DNA from: Thermosipho melanesiensis BI429
GTDB lineage: Bacteria > Thermotogota > Thermotogae > Thermotogales > Fervidobacteriaceae
Direction of reading: 5' to 3'
Assembly: GCF_000016905.1 (NCBI RefSeq)
Contig: NC_009616.1
Span: 1,364,001-1,428,000 of the forward strand
Length of the DNA stretch: 64,000 nucleotides
How positions within the stretch are numbered: position 1 is the first letter of the stretch; each line of letters starts with the position of its first letter. This document shows positions 39,721 through 48,089 of this stretch, piece after piece. A program made the translations under genes and the position numbers. Under the pieces are notes generated by a model, which was not told the DNA's origin, did no database searches, and saw nothing but the letters and a program-made list of their open reading frames with translations.

Positions 39721-40492
39721 ATTCTTCTCTCCTCTCTTTTAAAAATTTTATTGAAGATTCATAAATTTCTTTATATAAATGAAATTGATACCAATGGTAG
39801 GGAATCCTATAATATATTACCACATTTGCTTTTTCTAAATCAACATACTCTATTTCAATTTCTTTCCAAGTGTCTATATAATACATTAATTCCAGTTGGT
39901 CTTTTGGGAATGTTTTTGGTTTTCTTTCAAAGGTACTAGCTATTACAAAATCAGCTCCGAGTTTTATGGCTTCATTTATTGGAGAGGGAGACAAAACTCC
40001 TCCGTCCGTATTTTGAGTTCCTGCAATCCATAAAGGTGAAAAGACTCCAGGCACAGATGAACTTGCCATTACTGCATCTACTAAAAATCCTTCGGTTATT
40101 AGTAAGGAGTTTCCGTCCAAAGTGTCAAATGTAACAATTCCAATTTTGTATTTTAAGTCACTAAATTTTTTTCTTTCAAATAAGTATTTAAAAAATTTGT
40201 AATACTCATCAATTGGAACTAACGCCCTTTGGAAGATGGACCATAGATTTGATTTTTCTAACTTTTCCGTGTAAATTTTTAGATTTGGGAAGAATTTTTC
40301 AACTGCATTTGAAAATTTTTTGTAGACTATTTTACTGTTGCCGTAGAGACCGTATAATGCAGCAACAATTGCTCCGGCAGAAGAACCGGTAATTATATCT
40401 ACTTTTATATTATTTTCTTCTAAAAAATTTAAAGTTGCAATATGTGAGAATCCCTTTACCCCACCTGCAGCAAGTGATAGACCTATTGTCAT
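39698..40492 (-). CDS. Patatin-like phospholipase family protein
   Basis: A 264-residue cytoplasmic patatin-family lipid acyl hydrolase. The glycine-rich oxyanion motif (AAGGVKG, 8-14), GSSAG nucleophile elbow (36-40, Ser 38) and DGG (163-165) give a complete Ser-Asp dyad. It is like the RssA/YchK group in size. The substrate is unknown. It overlaps nfo by 4 bases and the degenerate copy by 23 bases. Confidence 0.88.
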   Translation of the reverse strand: MTIGLSLAAGGVKGFSHIATLNFLEENNIKVDIITGSSAGAIVAALYGLYGNSKIVYKKFSNAVEKFFPNLKIYTEKLEKSNLWSIFQRALVPIDEYYKFFKYLFERKKFSDLKYKIGIVTFDTLDGNSLLITEGFLVDAVMASSSVPGVFSPLWIAGTQNTDGGVLSPSPINEAIKLGADFVIASTFERKPKTFPKDQLELMYYIDTWKEIEIEYVDLEKANVVIYYRIPYHWYQFHLYKEIYESSIKFLKERREEFDHRFWW

Positions 40493-41340
40493 TGTTTCAC
40501 TCCTAAGATGTTAAATACCTCTTTAATATCATTTTTATGTACCTCATTATCTCCTGGGGTTTCTAAAATCCATGGGATTTTTTGGATAGTTTCATTTGTT
40601 AAGAATGTTTTTAAACCTTTAACTCCTATTTTTCCTTTTCCTATATTTTCATGTCTATCTTTATTTGAACCCAGTTCATTTTTTGAATCATTCAGATGAA
40701 TGAATTTTAACTTTTCAAGTGAAAATAATTTGTCAATCATTTTGAGAAATTTATCCAGCTTTTCTTTATTGGTTATATCATATCCTGCATCAAATGCATG
40801 GCAAGTATCTATTGTTATTCCTATCCTTTCTGGATATTTTACCATTTCTATTATCATTTTTAATTCTTCTAAGGTTGAACCGATGTTTCCACCTTTTTTT
40901 GTTACGTTTTCCAAGAGAATAAAGGTTTCTTTTTCTTTTTCCATAGCAATATTTAGAGCTTTTACTATCTGATTTATTCCCTTTTCCACGCCACTGTTTA
41001 AATGGCTTCCAGGGTGTATATTTAAATATCTTATTCCCAATGTTTTGCAGATATTCATTTCAAGAATTAGAAGTTCAAGCGATTTTTGCCAGATTTCTTC
41101 TTTGGGACTTGCTATGTTTATAAGATAGCCGCTGTGACAGAGCATAGAGTCTTCTGTTAAATTATATTCTTTTACCCTTTTTTTGAATATTTCCACATCA
41201 TCATCTTTTGGAAGTTTTGCCTTCCATTGTCTTGGATTATGTGGAAAAATTTGAAAAGCATTCCCGCCAATTTCGTGTGTTTCTTTTGGTACTCTTTTAA
41301 AACCTCCACTAATTGGCATGTGGGCTCCTATTTTAATCAT
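40489..41340 (-). CDS. nfo: Endonuclease IV (AP endonuclease)
   Basis: Cuts DNA at abasic sites. The 283-residue TIM barrel has the zinc-ligand motifs HSGYLIN, NIHPGSH, LENVTKKG, TIDTCHAFDAGYD and IHLNDSKNELGSNKDRHENIG. All are in family order and the length is typical. It overlaps DUF1622 by 8 bases. Confidence 0.96.
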   Translation of the reverse strand: MIKIGAHMPISGGFKRVPKETHEIGGNAFQIFPHNPRQWKAKLPKDDDVEIFKKRVKEYNLTEDSMLCHSGYLINIASPKEEIWQKSLELLILEMNICKTLGIRYLNIHPGSHLNSGVEKGINQIVKALNIAMEKEKETFILLENVTKKGGNIGSTLEELKMIIEMVKYPERIGITIDTCHAFDAGYDITNKEKLDKFLKMIDKLFSLEKLKFIHLNDSKNELGSNKDRHENIGKGKIGVKGLKTFLTNETIQKIPWILETPGDNEVHKNDIKEVFNILGVKQ

Positions 41341-41668
41341 TATTGTTCATCTCCTTTATGTCCTTTCTTAAGAAGTAATTCAGAAGTGTTCTAATTCCAA
41401 TAATTGCAGCAAGCTGGCCTATATCATTCCAACTAGGAGCAATGGTGGTTTTTAGAATACTCGATCCAATTAGTATACCTAATCCCAAAGAAAAGGAATG
41501 ACCAATCTCTAATCTGCTTTCTTTAATTGCTTCATTGGATTCCTTTTTTAATAGTGCATCTTTTATGAAAATGACAAATGCTTTTATTATTCCAGATGTA
41601 ATAACTATAGTAGCAAGTACTTGGAAAAATGCGCCAAAATATCCTACTATTTCTTCTTGGAAGATCAT
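41333..41668 (-). CDS. DUF1622-type membrane protein
   Basis: A 111-residue protein with three hydrophobic segments and the conserved middle R-LEIGHSFSLGLGILIGSSIL-TTIAPSW-DI pattern of DUF1622 proteins. Function is unknown. It is 4 bases after nadE and overlaps nfo. Confidence 0.85.
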   Translation of the reverse strand: MIFQEEIVGYFGAFFQVLATIVITSGIIKAFVIFIKDALLKKESNEAIKESRLEIGHSFSLGLGILIGSSILKTTIAPSWNDIGQLAAIIGIRTLLNYFLRKDIKEMNNND

Positions 41669-41672
41669 AATT

Positions 41673-43397
41673 TCACCATTCCTTATATTTACTAGTTATT
41701 GGCATTCTTCTATCTTTTCCAAAAGATCTCTCTGATACTTTTACACCAATAACTCCTTGTCTTCTTTTATATTCGTTTTTGTCCACTAATTTTGCAACGT
41801 ATTTTACTGTTTCTTTGTCGAATTTTTCGGATATTTCTTCCACAGATAACTCTTTTTCTATGTAAAGTTTTAGTATTTCATCTAATATTTCATACGGAGG
41901 TAATGTGTCTTGATCTTTTTGATTAGGTCTTAATTCTGCACTTGGTGGTTTTACAAATACATTTTGTGGAATAATCTCTTTTCCTTTAAATTTATTGTAC
42001 CATTTTGCCATTTTATATACATCGGTTTTGTAAACGTCTTTTATTGGTGAAAATCCACCTACCATGTCACCATAAAGTGTTGAATATCCTGTGGCAATTT
42101 CACTTTTATTTCCCGTTGCAAGTACAATATGACCAAATTTATTGGATATAGCCATCAAAATAGTACCTCTTATCCTTGCTTGTAAATTTTCTTCTGTAAT
42201 ATCTTCTTTGGTATTTGAGAAAATTTCTTTTAATTCATTTACAAATGAGTAATAGATATTTTCAATTTTTATTATGTAATATTTTATTCCCAAATTTTCC
42301 GCTAAATTTTTTGCATCTTCTATGCTATGGGAACTACTATACATTGATGGCATGAGTATACCTAAAACGTTATCTTTACCTAATGCTTCTACTGCAATTG
42401 CTGCGACTAATGATGAATCCATTCCTCCGCTAAGACCTATCACAACCTTTTTAAATCCATTTTTAATGATGTAATCTCTTAGCCCAAGTGTTACTGCTTT
42501 GAATATTTCTTCTTCTCTTTTTAAACTGAAATTTTTAGTTGAGACGTTTATTTTGGTTTTTCTTTCTATTTTGTTTGATATTTTGATAATGTTAATATTT
42601 GGGATTTTTGTTGATGATATATGTCTTCTCCTTGGATCTTGGAGGTTTGTTCTAAGATTTTCTTCAATGGGAATATCTAGGGTAACAATTTCTTCTTCGA
42701 AAGGTTTACATTCGTACATAATATTTCCTTCTGAAGTGGTTACAATACTCCCACCGTCAAAAACAACTTCATCTTGTCCTCCAACAAGATTACAATATAC
42801 TATTGGGCAGTGATAATCGTATGATTTTGTTGAAAGGTATTTTTTTCTTAATTTTCTTTTTCCGTAGAAATATGGAGAGGCAGATGAGTTTATAATTAAT
42901 TGTGTTCCGTTTAACACCTGATAATGTAAAGGACCTATAGGGCTCCAGATATCTTCACATATATTTATTCCAATTTTTATGTTGTTATACTCTATTATCG
43001 TAATTTCGTTTCCAGATTTGAAATATCTATGTTCATCAAAGACACTATAGTTTGGTAGTAAGTGTTTATGATATTTTCCAAGGAATTTTCCATTGTGAAT
43101 TATTGCAAGTGAATTAAACGCATCATCTTCAACATCTATGTATCCAATCAAGATAACGGTTTTTTTGTCTTTTGAGTAGGAAACTATTTTGTTTATATAC
43201 TCTATGTTTTTTTTCAAAAAAGAAGTTCTCAATACTAAATCTTCAGGTGGATATCCCGTAAGAAAAAGTTCGGGGAATACAACAAAGTCAGATTGATTTT
43301 TTTCTGCAATATCTATTGCATTGTATATTTTCTTTAAATTACCGTCAAAATCACCTAAGTGAGCATTTAATTGTACGATTGTAACTCTGATTTTCAA
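41673..43397 (-). CDS. nadE: Glutamine-dependent NAD+ synthetase
   Basis: Last step of NAD synthesis. The 574-residue enzyme has an N-terminal nitrilase-fold amidase (FPELFLTGYPPEDL with its Glu, a Lys, and Cys in INICEDIW) that releases ammonia from glutamine. The C-terminal synthetase has GLSGGMDSSLVAAI (PP-loop) and TGNKSEIATGY. Start TTG at 43397 with a GGGAGGGG ribosome site. It is the first gene of the series that runs down to 29329. Confidence 0.95.
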   Translation of the reverse strand: MKIRVTIVQLNAHLGDFDGNLKKIYNAIDIAEKNQSDFVVFPELFLTGYPPEDLVLRTSFLKKNIEYINKIVSYSKDKKTVILIGYIDVEDDAFNSLAIIHNGKFLGKYHKHLLPNYSVFDEHRYFKSGNEITIIEYNNIKIGINICEDIWSPIGPLHYQVLNGTQLIINSSASPYFYGKRKLRKKYLSTKSYDYHCPIVYCNLVGGQDEVVFDGGSIVTTSEGNIMYECKPFEEEIVTLDIPIEENLRTNLQDPRRRHISSTKIPNINIIKISNKIERKTKINVSTKNFSLKREEEIFKAVTLGLRDYIIKNGFKKVVIGLSGGMDSSLVAAIAVEALGKDNVLGILMPSMYSSSHSIEDAKNLAENLGIKYYIIKIENIYYSFVNELKEIFSNTKEDITEENLQARIRGTILMAISNKFGHIVLATGNKSEIATGYSTLYGDMVGGFSPIKDVYKTDVYKMAKWYNKFKGKEIIPQNVFVKPPSAELRPNQKDQDTLPPYEILDEILKLYIEKELSVEEISEKFDKETVKYVAKLVDKNEYKRRQGVIGVKVSERSFGKDRRMPITSKYKEW

Positions 43398-43429
43398 AAT
43401 TTCCCCTCCCTTTTATATGTTTCAGTTTT

Positions 43430-43435
43430 ATTATA
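43430..43435 (-). promoter_or_regulatory. -10 element for the nadE series
   Basis: TATAAT on the minus strand, 33 bases upstream of the nadE start codon. No good -35 is visible. It has TG immediately before it, without the usual spacer base. It is divergent from the promoter at 43459-43467. Confidence 0.5.
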
Positions 43436-43458
43436 CATTATTTTCAGATAAATTTATA

Positions 43459-43467
43459 TGATATAAT
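43459..43467 (+). promoter_or_regulatory. Extended -10 promoter of the 43487 gene series
   Basis: TGATATAAT matches the extended -10 used elsewhere. A -35 is not evident. The start codon is 20 bases downstream, giving a short leader with GGAGGGG as the ribosome site. Confidence 0.55.
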
Positions 43468-43486
43468 TTTTTTGGAGGGGAGAAAG

Positions 43487-44113
43487 ATGATAAGGATCGA
43501 TGCTTTAAAATTTTTTCGGCCAACTCCTGAGTATAGAAAGCTTTTGATTTTGGAAGCACTAAAAGAAAATAGTGATATTTCTCAAAAAGATTTATCTGTG
43601 ATTGTAGGAATAGTGCCTTCACTGATAAATAAGTATCTAAATGAATTTAAAGAACTGGGTTTAATTAAAGTGGAATCCCAAGGGAGAAAAATAAGATATA
43701 TTTTAACAGATGAAGGTGTTTCCGAGCTCTATTATTTAAAATTATCATTTTTTAACGATGTTGTTTCCTTGTCTATAAAAATTGAATCACATCTTGAAAA
43801 TATACTATTAAAGTTAAAATCAAAGAAAAATATAGGTATTTACGGTGCGGGATTGGTTGGAAGAGCATTGGCGCAATTGCTATTAAACAGGGGATTTAAT
43901 GTTGTTGTTTTTTTTGATGATGATGAAAAAAAGATAGGTGATAGGTACTTAGGGATTCCCATAGTAAACATAGCTTCTAAGGCGGGGGTTGATGCATTGA
44001 TTGTTGCATCTATTAAAAATTCTGAAAAAATGGTAAAAATTGCAAAAAATTTTCATTATAGTGATATTTATCTTTTTAATACGGAGGAATTCAAAATAAA
44101 ATGGCATGGATAA
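43487..44113 (+). CDS. Winged-helix/Rossmann-fold protein (Rex-like architecture)
   Basis: A 208-residue protein. Residues ~15-80 form a winged helix (SQKDLSVIVGIVPSLINKYL, then LGLIKVESQGRKIRYILTDEG). The C-terminal half is a Rossmann-like segment: NIGIYGAGLVGRALAQLL, VVVFFDDDEKKIGDRYLGIPI. A DNA-binding domain plus a nucleotide-binding fold suggests a ligand-sensing regulator. It differs from true Rex in detail, so I do not name it. Start ATG 43487 is chosen for its ribosome site. It overlaps the MnhB-like gene by 13 bases. Confidence 0.65.
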   Translation: MIRIDALKFFRPTPEYRKLLILEALKENSDISQKDLSVIVGIVPSLINKYLNEFKELGLIKVESQGRKIRYILTDEGVSELYYLKLSFFNDVVSLSIKIESHLENILLKLKSKKNIGIYGAGLVGRALAQLLLNRGFNVVVFFDDDEKKIGDRYLGIPIVNIASKAGVDALIVASIKNSEKMVKIAKNFHYSDIYLFNTEEFKIKWHG

Positions 44114-44703
44114 AAGTATTGTCTTTGATTTTAATCTCATTGCTATTTTTTTTATTTTTGTTTCAGAGAGGAGATTATGATGTTGATTTTAAAAATTTAG
44201 GAGCTGTTAATAATTTTGTAACAGAGATTTATTTGAGGAATAGATTGTACGATACCATTTTTGAAGTTTTAGTTTTTTCTTTAGCAGCTTTAGGAATTTT
44301 TTTGTTTAATTATTCTATAGAAAAAAAGGAGATTATTTTACACGAAAGTCATATTAGAATGTTTTTAAAGTTTTTAAGTTACTTTGTTATTCTTACATCA
44401 TTTTATCTAGCGTATTTTGGACATAAAACACCTGGTGGAGGATTTTCTGCAGGAGTTGCTGGAGGGACGGGTTTATTATTATATTCGTTAAGTACAACGA
44501 TAAACGAATTTGAGTACATGTTTAATAGGTTTAAGGTAAAAATTATAGAAAAGTGGATTTTGATTGTGATTTATTTAATATCAATTGTTGCACTATTTGG
44601 AAGTTCATATATTGCCATTTTGAATATTCTCATATACCTTAAGGTTATGTTTGGAACGTGGATAATTTTATATAGTTTTGTAAAACATAGGGGAATAATT
44701 TAG
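44101..44703 (+). CDS. MnhB/MrpB-like membrane protein, orphan
   Basis: A 200-residue membrane protein with about five membrane segments. The HKTPGGGFSAGVAGGTGLLL stretch is the MnhB (Na+/H+ antiporter subunit B) signature. The earlier FEVLVFSLAALGIFLF resembles the C-terminal part of MrpA/MbhE-type subunits. No other Mrp/Mbx/Mbh subunits are present, and the flanking genes are unrelated. It may serve a complex encoded elsewhere. Start overlaps the preceding gene. Confidence 0.7.
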   Translation: MAWIKVLSLILISLLFFLFLFQRGDYDVDFKNLGAVNNFVTEIYLRNRLYDTIFEVLVFSLAALGIFLFNYSIEKKEIILHESHIRMFLKFLSYFVILTSFYLAYFGHKTPGGGFSAGVAGGTGLLLYSLSTTINEFEYMFNRFKVKIIEKWILIVIYLISIVALFGSSYIAILNILIYLKVMFGTWIILYSFVKHRGII

Positions 44704-44712
44704 GAGGGGATT

Positions 44713-46017
44713 ATGTATTTTGAAAATCTTATTAAAGGTATTCCGAAAGATTTAGCTAAAGAAGTTTTTAATGCTAAAGTTGAACTGGAAAAGGATTTTA
44801 ATAATTCTAACGCAAAAAGAAAATTTATTAATGCTGTTTGGAAGCTTTATGAGTATCTTTGTGAAAATATCGAAGAAGATTATGAAATTGAAAAGAGACT
44901 TTTTTTAAGATTTGGACTTCTTGAGCCAAAATATTTAAATTCGGAAGATATTCGAAAGATTAAGGAAATACCATTCATCAACCAGGATGAGAATATCTTT
45001 TATGTTGATGAATGGTTACTTGCTGTTAAGAAAGGGATTGTGAATCCGAGTAGTTACATAGAAACTGTTGAAAAAAGGCGAAAGGTTTTATCAAGTAATA
45101 TTACATCATTTCAAAAAGCTTTCGAAGAAAAGATTTTAAAAAGAAAGCGCCTTGAGAGTGAGATTAAGGAGATTGTTAATAATATAAAAGATGAGAATAA
45201 GCCATACAATAAAGCTGTTTTAGGTTTAATAGACGAGGCTGTTGATAGGTTAAAAAAGTTAAAGCAGTTAAATAGAGAAATTGAAATATTATATGAACAA
45301 ATTGGCGATTTAAAAGAAAAGCAAAAAGATGAGAAACTTCCTCAGGAAGAAATCAAATTTACGGAACATTTAGTTGTAAAACAAATGTTAAATAAATCTA
45401 TAGGTAGATTGGGAAATAAATTTTTAGTTTTAACTTCTATATTTTTAACGGGGGTTTCTGAAATAGGAACTAAGGATGTAATTAAAAGAAAGATAGAGAA
45501 AATAGAAAAGATTGATTACAAAGTTTTTTTGAAGAATACAAAAGGTGTAGATATCAGATTTTTACCGTATTTTATACTTGTTCCAGGATATGGTGATTAT
45601 GGTTTTTGTTGGGAACCGTTTGAAGGGTTAAACTTTGTAAGTGGAAGAGGAAGAGTGGTTATACCAATGTTTCCAAAAAACTTGGATATATCAGTGATTT
45701 ATGCATTGGGGGATTATAGATGGAAAGCTGCCAAAGAGCTCTCATTTGGTCATTGGATGGAAGAAGGGTTAACTGGTCAATTTTATAATTACATGCTGGA
45801 TAATAAAATAAAAGAAAGACCAGATGAATATTTTTTAAAAAATTATGTTCTTTGGATTCTAAAAGAATCAAAAGGTGTTCAGAAATTAGAAAAAGAAGTT
45901 AGGGAAATATTTTGGCGATATTTGGAATTTCCAGAGGAGATTAAATCTAGATTGGCAAATTTGAGTTATGTGTATAAAAATCTTTATGAAAAAGATAAAA
46001 GGAGGAAAAAACGTTGA
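44713..46017 (+). CDS. Conserved-looking protein of unknown function, 434 aa
   Basis: No family is recognised. Residues ~130-220 form a charged coiled coil (KRKRLESEIKEIVNNIKDEN and then KKLKQLNREIEILYEQIGDL). The C-terminal half has a distinctive GYGDYGFCWEPFEG segment and FGHWMEEGLTGQFYNY. There is no signal peptide or membrane segment, and no obvious catalytic motif. A ribosome site (AGGAGGGG) supports its start. It lies 9 bases after the MnhB-like gene and overlaps lgt by 4 bases, so it is surely translated. Codon use matches its neighbours. Confidence 0.6.
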   Translation: MYFENLIKGIPKDLAKEVFNAKVELEKDFNNSNAKRKFINAVWKLYEYLCENIEEDYEIEKRLFLRFGLLEPKYLNSEDIRKIKEIPFINQDENIFYVDEWLLAVKKGIVNPSSYIETVEKRRKVLSSNITSFQKAFEEKILKRKRLESEIKEIVNNIKDENKPYNKAVLGLIDEAVDRLKKLKQLNREIEILYEQIGDLKEKQKDEKLPQEEIKFTEHLVVKQMLNKSIGRLGNKFLVLTSIFLTGVSEIGTKDVIKRKIEKIEKIDYKVFLKNTKGVDIRFLPYFILVPGYGDYGFCWEPFEGLNFVSGRGRVVIPMFPKNLDISVIYALGDYRWKAAKELSFGHWMEEGLTGQFYNYMLDNKIKERPDEYFLKNYVLWILKESKGVQKLEKEVREIFWRYLEFPEEIKSRLANLSYVYKNLYEKDKRRKKR

Positions 46018-46883
46018 AAAAAATTAAGTTAGTTCTATTATGTGTTGGAATTTTTATTTTTATGTTTTGGTTTTTGAACAGTGTGTTTTCTGGTAAATTA
46101 ATATTAAAAAGATATATTTTCAAGATTGGGATATTTGAATTACGATGGTACAGTTTTTTGATTGTTATGGGGATAGTGCTTTCGTATTATTTAGTGAGAA
46201 GAAGGTTAAAAAGGTTTAATATAAAAGAAGAACATTTTGACGAAGCAGTGTTTTGGGGTATTGTTTTTTCCATATTAGGAGCAAGAATTTACTATGTGAT
46301 TTTTATGTGGAATGAATTTTATTCTAAATATCCCTCTGAGATAATAAAAATTTGGCACGGAGGCCTTGCAATTCATGGAGCAATTATTGGGGCGCTTTTA
46401 TCTACGTACATTTATACAAAAATAAAAAAAGATTGTTCTTTTACTTTTTTACAAGGAACGGATCTTTTAGCAAGTGTATTACCTTTGGGACAAGCGTTGG
46501 GAAGATGGGGTAACTTTTTTAATTATGAGGCTTATGGAAGGCCTACAAACCTTCCTTGGAAAATGTATGTACCACCCGAGCATAGGCTAAGAGGATTTGT
46601 AAATTTTGAATATTTTCATCCTACATTTCTTTATGAAAGTGTCATTGATTTTATTATATTTCTTTTTCTTTATAACTATGATTTAAAAAAGAAGAGCAAC
46701 GGAGAAACTACTGCATTGTATTTTGTTTTATATTCAATTAACAGATTTTGGATTGAATCATTGAGAACGGATAGTTTGTATTTTGGAAAAATTAGAGTTG
46801 CTCAATTGATAAGTGGTATATTGATTATATTTGGTATAGCTATGTTTATTTATCTTAGAAAACACTCGGAGGTGAGAAAATGA
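46014..46883 (+). CDS. lgt: Prolipoprotein diacylglyceryl transferase
   Basis: Adds diacylglycerol to the lipobox cysteine of prelipoproteins. The 289-residue inner-membrane protein has seven hydrophobic segments. The Lgt signature GRWGNFFNYEAYGRP is at about 165-179 and LAIHGAIIG is in an earlier helix. An extra first membrane segment precedes the conserved RWYSFLIVMG. Confidence 0.93.
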   Translation: MKKIKLVLLCVGIFIFMFWFLNSVFSGKLILKRYIFKIGIFELRWYSFLIVMGIVLSYYLVRRRLKRFNIKEEHFDEAVFWGIVFSILGARIYYVIFMWNEFYSKYPSEIIKIWHGGLAIHGAIIGALLSTYIYTKIKKDCSFTFLQGTDLLASVLPLGQALGRWGNFFNYEAYGRPTNLPWKMYVPPEHRLRGFVNFEYFHPTFLYESVIDFIIFLFLYNYDLKKKSNGETTALYFVLYSINRFWIESLRTDSLYFGKIRVAQLISGILIIFGIAMFIYLRKHSEVRK

Positions 46884-48088
46884 TTGACAGACAACAAATT
46901 TTAAATGAGTTAATTTCGCCGAATAGTTCTAAAATTGTATTGTTAGTTATGGACGGTATTGGAGATATTCCTGGTGAAGATGGCTTAACTCCATTACAGA
47001 AAGCAAACACTCCAAAATTAGATGAATTAGCAAAACAGAGTGATTTAGGGCAAACAATTCCCGTATTGCCTGGGATAACTCCTGGAAGCGGACCTGGACA
47101 TTTAGGAATATTTGGTTATGATCCTTTAAAATATCAGATTGGTAGGGGTATTTTGGAAGCTTTAGGTATTGATGTGGAAGTTGGAGAAAAAGATTTAGTT
47201 GCAAGGGGAAATTTTGCTACTTTAGAGGGAGATATAATTGTTGATAGAAGGGCAGGAAGGCCTTCATCGGAAGAAAGTGCTAAAGTAGTAGAGATTTTAA
47301 ATGAAAATATACATAAAATAGAAGATGTTGAAGTTAAATTTTATCCTGGAAAAGAGCATAGGTTTGTTGTGAAGCTAACTGGTGAAGGATTATATGATAA
47401 ATTGGAAGATGCAGATCCTCAAAAAGAGGGAAAACCAATAAAATACACAAAAGCCTTGGATGAAAGTTCAAAAAAATCAGAAAAAATAATAAATATATTG
47501 ATTGATAGGATAAAAGAAGTTTTGAAAGATCAGCAAAAAATGAATTTTGCATTATTAAGAGGTTTCTCAAAGTATCCAAATCTTCCAAGCTTTGGTGATG
47601 TGTATAAGCTGAGGCCGGCTGCGATAGCAGTATATCCAATGTATAAAGGGCTTGCGAAGTTGGTTGGAATGGAAATTTTAAAAACGGGACAAACAATAGA
47701 AGATGAATTTAAAACAGTCAAAGAAAATTGGGAAAAATATGACTTTTTCTATGTTCATGTTAAAAAAACAGATTCATATGGTGAAGATGGGAATTTTGAA
47801 TCAAAAGTAAAGGTAATTGAAGAAGTAGATAAAAATCTTGGATTGTTGTTAGAATTAAAACCCGATGTTCTAATTGTGACTGGGGACCATTCAACACCAT
47901 GTGCAATGAAAGGTCACTCTTTCCATCCTGTTCCATTAATGATTTATTCAAAATTTACGAGAAAAGGACTTTCAAAATTATACAATGAGTTTGAATGTGC
48001 GCGAGGAACATTGGGAACTATTCCTGCTGTCGATGTAATGTCATTAGCACTTGCATATGCAGGAAGATTAGAAAAATACGGTGCATAA
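46880..48088 (+). CDS. apgM: Cofactor-independent phosphoglycerate mutase, archaeal type
   Basis: Interconverts 3- and 2-phosphoglycerate without 2,3-BPG. The 402-residue protein has VLLVMDGIGDIPG at the metal site, GLTPLQKANTPKLD, PGSGPGHLGIFGYDP (with the nucleophile serine in this region) and TGDHSTP near the end. It is the short archaeal-like aPGAM form, not GpmI. Overlaps lgt by 4 bases. Confidence 0.93.
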   Translation: MIDRQQILNELISPNSSKIVLLVMDGIGDIPGEDGLTPLQKANTPKLDELAKQSDLGQTIPVLPGITPGSGPGHLGIFGYDPLKYQIGRGILEALGIDVEVGEKDLVARGNFATLEGDIIVDRRAGRPSSEESAKVVEILNENIHKIEDVEVKFYPGKEHRFVVKLTGEGLYDKLEDADPQKEGKPIKYTKALDESSKKSEKIINILIDRIKEVLKDQQKMNFALLRGFSKYPNLPSFGDVYKLRPAAIAVYPMYKGLAKLVGMEILKTGQTIEDEFKTVKENWEKYDFFYVHVKKTDSYGEDGNFESKVKVIEEVDKNLGLLLELKPDVLIVTGDHSTPCAMKGHSFHPVPLMIYSKFTRKGLSKLYNEFECARGTLGTIPAVDVMSLALAYAGRLEKYGA

Positions 48089-48089
48089 A

